A DNA stretch of 64,000 bases, from assembly GCA_003117195.1 (NCBI GenBank), contig BDSI01000034.1:1-64000 (forward strand), in the 5' to 3' direction. Source of the stretch: Eudorina sp. 2006-703-Eu-15 (taxonomy: Eukaryota > Chlorophyta > Chlorophyceae > Chlamydomonadales > Volvocaceae). The position numbers and the translations under genes are program-made. The notes beneath the pieces are model-generated. The model was given only the letters and a program-made list of their open reading frames with translations. It searched no databases and had not been told where the DNA came from. Below, in pieces: positions 58,801 through 64,000 of this stretch; the first letter of the stretch is position 1, and each line of letters opens with the position of its first letter.

Positions 58801-60703
58801 TCCCCGTCGACGCGTGCCGAAGCTGCTCCACGAGCGCGCCCGTGCCTGCGCCGGCCGGACCGAACCCCGAGGCTGCGCGCCGCTCCTCCCCATCCCCATC
58901 CGGAGGCGGGACCCGAGGGTCAGGCGGTCGGTCGGCGGCCGCCCCCGGCGGCGGCGGCAGCTGTGCGCCGCCGCCGGCCGCCCCGAGCGGGTCCGATGGC
59001 GCCGAGTGCCGCGGGATGGCAGCGACGTGGCCCTTGATGGGCGGTGCGCACAGCCGCAACAGCACCTCGCCGGCGCCGTCGTCGCAGCCGTTAGAGACGG
59101 AGCTGTGGCCGCTGAGGCGCGGCGGACCGGGCGAGGCGGCGGCGGCGGCGGCGGTCGCGGCCGCTGCTGCCCTGTCGTCTGCCGCCGCTGTCTGAGGCAG
59201 AACGGAAGGACTCGCAGCCGCGTATGCGCCGTCTCCGTCGACATCGCTGCCGCGGGCAGCCCCGTCGCCGACGGCAGCGGTGTGAGGAAGTGCGGCGGAA
59301 GGTGCGGCCCGTTTGGCGGATGCAGACGGCCGCTGGGGACTGCCGAATGGAGCCTCACCCGACGAACTGCCTTTACCCCCGCCCAAACCACCACCACCGC
59401 CGCCGCCGACGCCGACGCCGCCATCGCCGCCGCCGACGCCCACGCCGCCAGCCGGGCGGTGCTTGGGCGAAGCTATCCCGGACGAGAGTAGCGGTACGGA
59501 AGGCAGCTGTCCCGAATGCGGTGGCGACGGCGACGGCGACGGCGGGTCGTGGGGTCCGCTGCAGCTGCTCCGCCGACTCACGCGCGCCTTCATGAGGGGA
59601 AACGGCGGGTTCCGGGGGAAGTGACCGTCACCGATGTGTGCGTTTAGAGAAGAGACACGCCGGTGTGTGCGATACCGTACTCGGGTATGTAGGAGCCGTC
59701 CTTGTGGAGTGTCCGTTCCGTCAAGGGGAAAGCGATAAGGCGAGGACCTTGCTGACCCAGCTGCCGCGCAGGGGCTCAAGGTTGTGCGAGAGGCCCTAAA
59801 ACCCACCGTCCTGTAAACGGCCCCTCATGAGTTCGGGCCGCGGCCGTCCGTCCCTGCTCCGTACCCGCCAACCCGCCCGGCCTTCTCATGCCGATGCACT
59901 CCCCCTGGCTGCGACCACAGGCATACCTGTAACAGCACCGACTGCAGCTGCGTGTGTTGTTGTTGTTGTTGTTGCTGCGGCTGCTGCTGCTGGTTCGGGG
60001 AGGACGACAGCAGCAGCGCCGCCGCCTCCGCGCAGCTCTGGTAGGGCGCCGGCAGGTCCAGCTGCGGGTTACCCATGTGCGGCGGGTGAAGCGGCGGGGT
60101 CGCGGCGGCAGCAGCGGCCGCGGCTGCGGCCGCCAAGGCGGCGTCGCCGGAAGCGCCGCTGCCCCCCGCACCGCAGCCGGCGGCGGCGGCGGCAGCGGTG
60201 GGCGCCGCCCCGGGTGCCAGCGGCGCTGCGGTCGCAAGCTCCCGGCTGAAGAAACGCGGCGAGCCGAGCATCCTGGGCGGCGGGGCGGCCGGGCCCAGGC
60301 TTCCGGAGCTCTCTGTAAGAAGGTGCCACCGGCAGTTTGACACAGAGCACGGCGGGTGTAATCAACAACTCGTCCTTTCCAACCCCTCTCTATTTCACCC
60401 AAACCCACAAAACCGCACAGCACCCCAAACCCCGTCCATCCGCTCTGTCCCTAATCGTGGCGCCTCACCCCGTTGAAAGAGGTTTCCGGAGCCGCTGCCC
60501 AGCGCTGCCGAGCCGATGGACGCCGACCCCGAAGGGCCAGGGGGGGCAGTGGCGGCGGCGCCGCCGCCGGCACCGGACGCTGCGGCGGCCATCCCTGCCA
60601 GTGCCTCCATCACGGCCGTGTACTCGCTGTGCAGCATGCGGACGGTTGAGGAGCCCAGGTCCAGGACCTGCTCGCCCTTCATCATGCGCTTGAGGCACCT
60701 GGT

Positions 60704-60742
<39 letters not shown>

Positions 60743-63700
60743 CAAGGGCAGCGAAGGGCGGGCAATCCCCAGACGTGCACAAGACGAGGGGGGGCACAGG
60801 CCAGCATTTAAGAGATCTCAGATTCAAAGGATTTCGGATTCCGGGTTTCAAAGGACAGTAGTGAGAGGAGAGGACGCAACCGCGTTACCCAAGGCCCGTA
60901 ACCAGCAGCCGCAGTGCCGATGGCGACTGGTACGGCCCCACACTCTGCCCCGACGCCCATCGGGGCGGGCCCTGTCGCCCAAACCCTTCAAGTCGGTGGC
61001 TAATCCCCGCCGCGAGGACCAGCCCCCCGGGGTCGTTCTCACCCCAGAAGTGTCAGGTGGATAAGGCCCACGGAGCGGTCGATGTTGGTGTTCTCTACGC
61101 AGGGGATGGCGTGCTTCTCTGCCTTCCGAAACAGGTAGTCCTGAAGAGAGGCCCGGAAGGAAGGGAAGGGGGGCCAGGAAGGGGGGCCAGGGAAGGGCGG
61201 CCAGGAAGCGCGGCGATCGGGCAACGGAGGCGTCATAATGGTGGGGAATGTAGGAAATTGGTTCACATATTTATGATGGTGGGGAGGTGCGCGCGCCGGC
61301 TGAAGGGCCCAAATGGTACACCTCGGTTAAAGCGTGTGACTGATTGAACTACTAAACCACGTGTGGTAGGTCACCACGTGTGGTAGGTCACAAGTACTAT
61401 GGATCTGAATCGCGGATTTGGGGCGATCTCCAGAGGAGCCGCAAGATCCAAGGCCATGGCATGGCAGTGTCCTGGACCGGAGGGGTTGCCGTGCTTCAGG
61501 TGTAGCACTCCGCCGCCCTAGTCATGTCATCTGATCATGCGTCCGCGCCGCCCCGTGCTCGGTGCGCACCCACCACCCACCCACCTGGGGTGCCCGACCT
61601 CCTCATCCAAGGCTTGGAATACTTTTTGACTCACCTGGATCCATCGTATGTTCCTCATGTTCTTGACGTACTTGTTTTTGTTGGGGTCCAGGGTCATGTA
61701 CTTGGCCCGCACAGCCATGCGCTCCACGTGCTTGCCTGTCGTACGGCCCGGGACACCCAAGGCGGGGCGGACCACGGCCCACACGGAAGGAAATCTCACT
61801 CTCGAACAGATGGAAAGGATCCCTCAGGGTCATGGGGGGGGGGAGGACCCCTCCAGGAAACGGAAACATGTTCGTGCCCATGTTCTCCCACCGTTGCGCT
61901 CCCGTCCCCACGGGTCGAAGTCGCATGTGACCCAGCTGGCAGCGGTGGGCCAAGAAGGCTCACAGCCGCCTCCTACGGTAATCTCTTAGTTGACACGTCA
62001 ACGCGTGGTGCGCGTGTGAGACCGGGATTTGCTTTCCCGCCGCGGACCCTGACGTCAACGAGCGCCTTCAGACCCCGCTCGCGGCTCACCCTCGCTCTTG
62101 ATGTAGACCAGGAAGGGCACCACCCCGGGGTGGCGCTGCAGCAGCTGCATCACCAGCCCCACATGCAGGTGAACCCCCTCCACCACCAGGCTCTGGCGCC
62201 GGGACTCAAAGCCGCAGATCAGCTGCTCCAGCTGCTCCGAGACCAGCTCGCACTGCGCCTTGTAGCCCCGGATAGCCAGGTCGTGCGCGCTGAGGCCACC
62301 GCCGCCACTCGCGCCACTGGTGCCCGCACTGCCGCTGCCCGGCGGCAACAGCCCCGCCGCGGTCGCCGCCGCCGCGGCGAAGGCGGCCGCGGCCGCGGCC
62401 GCGCCGGCGGCGCTGCCGCCGCCGTCAGGCGGCGGAGTCTGCGGGGGAGCTCCAGCGGGGCTTCCCCCTGTCGTCTGTTGTTGTTGTTGTTGTCCTTGTA
62501 GCAGCAGTTGGCGCCGGGCTCCATCGAGGGCCTGCTGCTTGCGCAGCGCCTCTCCGGCCTCGTAGGTGGATGCGAACAGCAGGGGGGTCTCCTCCACGGT
62601 GGTGAAGCCCCGCATCATGTGCCGCACGGTGTCGGTGGACAGGACGGTGCTGATGCCCAGCCGGCCGGCCTGGCGGGCAGCAACAGCGTACCGGGTAGAA
62701 ACACCGGGCGGCATGCACACGGGGCGGTACCAGGACGGTAAATCGGGCGGCTCAAACAGGGAAGCAAGCAGGTAAGCAACATCTGGAAGCAAACGACGTC
62801 ACCAGATACCGGTGACCCGGTGACCAGGTGACCGGCTGCATGTGCATCCCGGGGGGGGAGGGAAACAGCTGACCGCGGGCGCCGCACGCGCCGCAGGGCA
62901 CGGGCCTTCGATGCATTCCGTTACGTGTGCGCAACCGAGCGGAAAAGTCGCGGCTTCAAGTTAGATGGCTCGTTGGACACCCCGGATGGCTACAGGACGT
63001 TCCGGGTGTACAGCGCACGACGAGACAAGGGTCCCTGAGGCCACATCACTGGCCCCGGGGGCTGAGGAGTCATGCATAGGTGTGCCAGGCTGCCAGGCCG
63101 GTGGGCCGCCAACCAACCCGCACGAGGTCGCTGATGATCCGCACCAAGATGGACGCCAGGGTGGACTTGCCGCTGCCGCTGGTGCCACAGAGCAACACGA
63201 TGATGTGCCGCCGGCGCTCCTTCAAGCTGAAACACAGCAAGGGGGGAGGAGGGGGTTATAGGAAGTTGGTAGACGGGGAGGTCAAGGGAGGCGACATGAT
63301 GCGCTGGGAGTGTCGTGTGGGCCGAGTTGATGTGGCGGGGGTTTGGGGGACGAAGGGTCTGGCACGCCCCGGGGTTTTGGCCTGAAGCAGGAGGAAGGTG
63401 CCCGTCCACAACGGGCGTGTTACCCCACCTGCAGGCTGCCTTGATCTCATCTGAGGAAGGTGCGTACTTGTAGTTGTATTCGGTCAGCGTGCTGCACACG
63501 AGCTCGTAGAACTCGGAACGCGGCATGGTGACGTATACGGCGCCCTCGATGTGGGGCCCAACACCCCACAGCTGCCGACTTCCAGAACTGAATTTTCGCC
63601 AGTCTGCTGCGAAGGCTTCCAGCTTCTGGAACACGAGCTGTGCGGCTTTGTACGCGTGGCGAGGCTTACAACCCATAAACTGGAGCATCCCGCGAATGGC

Positions 63701-63808
63701 ATCGCGTGTATAGCGAGCCCCAGAGGGCCGACGCTCCTCCGCGGTCGGATAATCCAGGCCCTTGGTGACGCACACAAAGGCAACTCGTGGGCCTGTGTGC
63801 CAGTCCAT
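55870..63808 (-). CDS. LPA1-like P-loop protein (2-phosphoglycerate kinase-related)
   Basis: Nine exons join in phase to 1724 residues: 63808-63429, 63226-63145, 62669-62090, 61735-61635, 61140-61043, 60698-60469, 60312-59927, 59587-56996 and 56595-55870. The N-terminal part matches plant LPA1 proteins: an ATP-cone-like region with [20 protein letters not shown], Walker A GTSGSGKS at residues 141-148, and [18 protein letters not shown]. The C-terminal conserved block has [60 protein letters not shown] and [20 protein letters not shown]. In cereals, LPA1 loss lowers phytic acid; the enzyme reaction is unproven. Roughly residues 450-1700 are Ala/Gly/Pro/Gln-rich with an acidic [12 protein letters not shown] segment. 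The 59587 acceptor is AAG and is the least certain junction. Confidence 0.88.
56951..56990 (+). repeat. dispersed repeat B copy in LPA1-gene intron
   Basis: GGTTTGGGTCGGGCGGGTCT + CTTCTTTAAACACACC closely matches 30781-30815. It lies directly at the splice donor of the large LPA1 exon, inside the intron. Confidence 0.7.
59638..59662 (-). repeat. dispersed repeat B, inverted copy in LPA1-gene intron
   Basis: On the minus strand it reads CGGCGTGTCTCTTCTCTAAA + CGCACA, matching the 30790-30815 copy. It lies in the intron just upstream of the large exon starting at 59587. Confidence 0.65.
60705..60745. repeat. (GGCA)n microsatellite forming a polypyrimidine tract
   Basis: About ten GGCA units lie immediately before the LPA1 exon that starts at 60698. 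In transcript sense they read CCTGCCTG and lead into the acceptor TACCAG. Confidence 0.9.
61357..61390. repeat. tandem 17-bp repeat with CACGTG core
   Basis: CCACGTGTGGTAGGTCA occurs twice head to tail, each with a CCACGTGTGG near-palindrome (G-box/E-box CACGTG). It lies in an LPA1-gene intron (61634-61141). A regulatory role is only possible, not shown. Confidence 0.6.
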
Positions 63809-64000
63809 CGTTGCCCGCTGACGCCTGCGTTTCTTCTCCTTATTCCTGTCGATCTACTACAACATTTGTAAAAACGCAGGATAGTGCAACGATCAGCACG
63901 TTGCAGTGTAAGCAGTTACACTGCCATGTTATACACGAGTCATCTATCAGAGAGAAAGGTCAAGTGTGTGCGTTGGGGCGCCTATGAAATTCGCAGGATC
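63809..64000. promoter_or_regulatory. 5' UTR and promoter-proximal region of the LPA1-like gene
   Basis: This is the last 190 bases upstream of the ATG at 63808 on the minus strand and is less GC-rich than the exon. No clear TATA box was identified. Confidence 0.35.

Noticed and set aside
57707..59491. 594-residue plus-strand ORF (and other long plus ORFs at 57.9-59.2 kb)
   Set aside because: Antisense shadow of the large, GC-rich LPA1 exon on the minus strand; no recognisable domain.
1..64000. CRISPR arrays, rRNA or tRNA genes
   Set aside because: No spaced direct repeats of CRISPR type, and no rRNA or cloverleaf tRNA sequence was recognised; the tandem arrays are simple satellites. No tRNA-scanning program could be run.

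Overview
The window looks like nuclear DNA of a volvocine or Chlamydomonas-type green alga. Genes have many GC-rich exons with GT-AG introns, and coding sequence is dense in Ala, Gly and Gln homopolymers. Microsatellites and minisatellites are abundant, and TGTAA occurs as a likely poly(A) signal. One gene carries a VARL/RegA-like (SAND-type) domain, which is characteristic of this group. Gene models below come from reading splice sites and checking that exon phases close; no alignment was run.

Layout. 1-2.1 kb: an AT-rich block (about 185-1500) inside GC-rich DNA, holding decayed bacterial sequence: the tail of a spore-coat-U/pilin-like gene followed by a frameshifted pilus chaperone. 2.16-3.95 kb: a 1.8-kb near-perfect inverted repeat. 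4.1-5.5 kb: fragments of an unrecognised protein. 8.5-14.2 kb (minus): a BRO1-domain gene ending in a CaaX box, with a roughly 580-bp ACGCC satellite in its last intron. 15.1-18.7 and 21.3-25.5 kb (plus): a tandem pair of hybrid-cluster protein (HCP) genes with identical eight-exon structure; the first has a one-base deletion. 25.5-31.9 kb: no supported gene, with a 250-bp GATGT satellite near its end. 31.9-38.2 kb (minus): a roughly 2000-residue VARL-type putative transcription factor. 39.7-40.0 kb (minus): an AT-hook-like fragment. 41.05-41.35 kb: a 17-bp minisatellite. 43.0-49.5 kb (minus): a sulfotransferase in at least nine exons. 51.5-53.7 kb (plus): an SERBP1/HABP4/Stm1-type RNA- or ribosome-binding protein in seven exons. 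55.9-63.8 kb (minus): an LPA1-like P-loop kinase-related protein in nine exons with a very long low-complexity C-terminal half.

The genes do not form an obvious pathway. HCPs act in nitric oxide and anoxia metabolism, the BRO1 protein in endosomal or membrane traffic, the sulfotransferase probably in the secretory pathway on matrix polysaccharide or glycoprotein, LPA1 in phosphate/phytate-related metabolism, and the VARL protein in transcription. The most unusual items are the bacterial pilus-operon remnant, the large palindrome, the CaaX-terminated BRO1 protein, and the HCP pair with an identical intron 2 beside strongly diverged introns, which suggests gene conversion.
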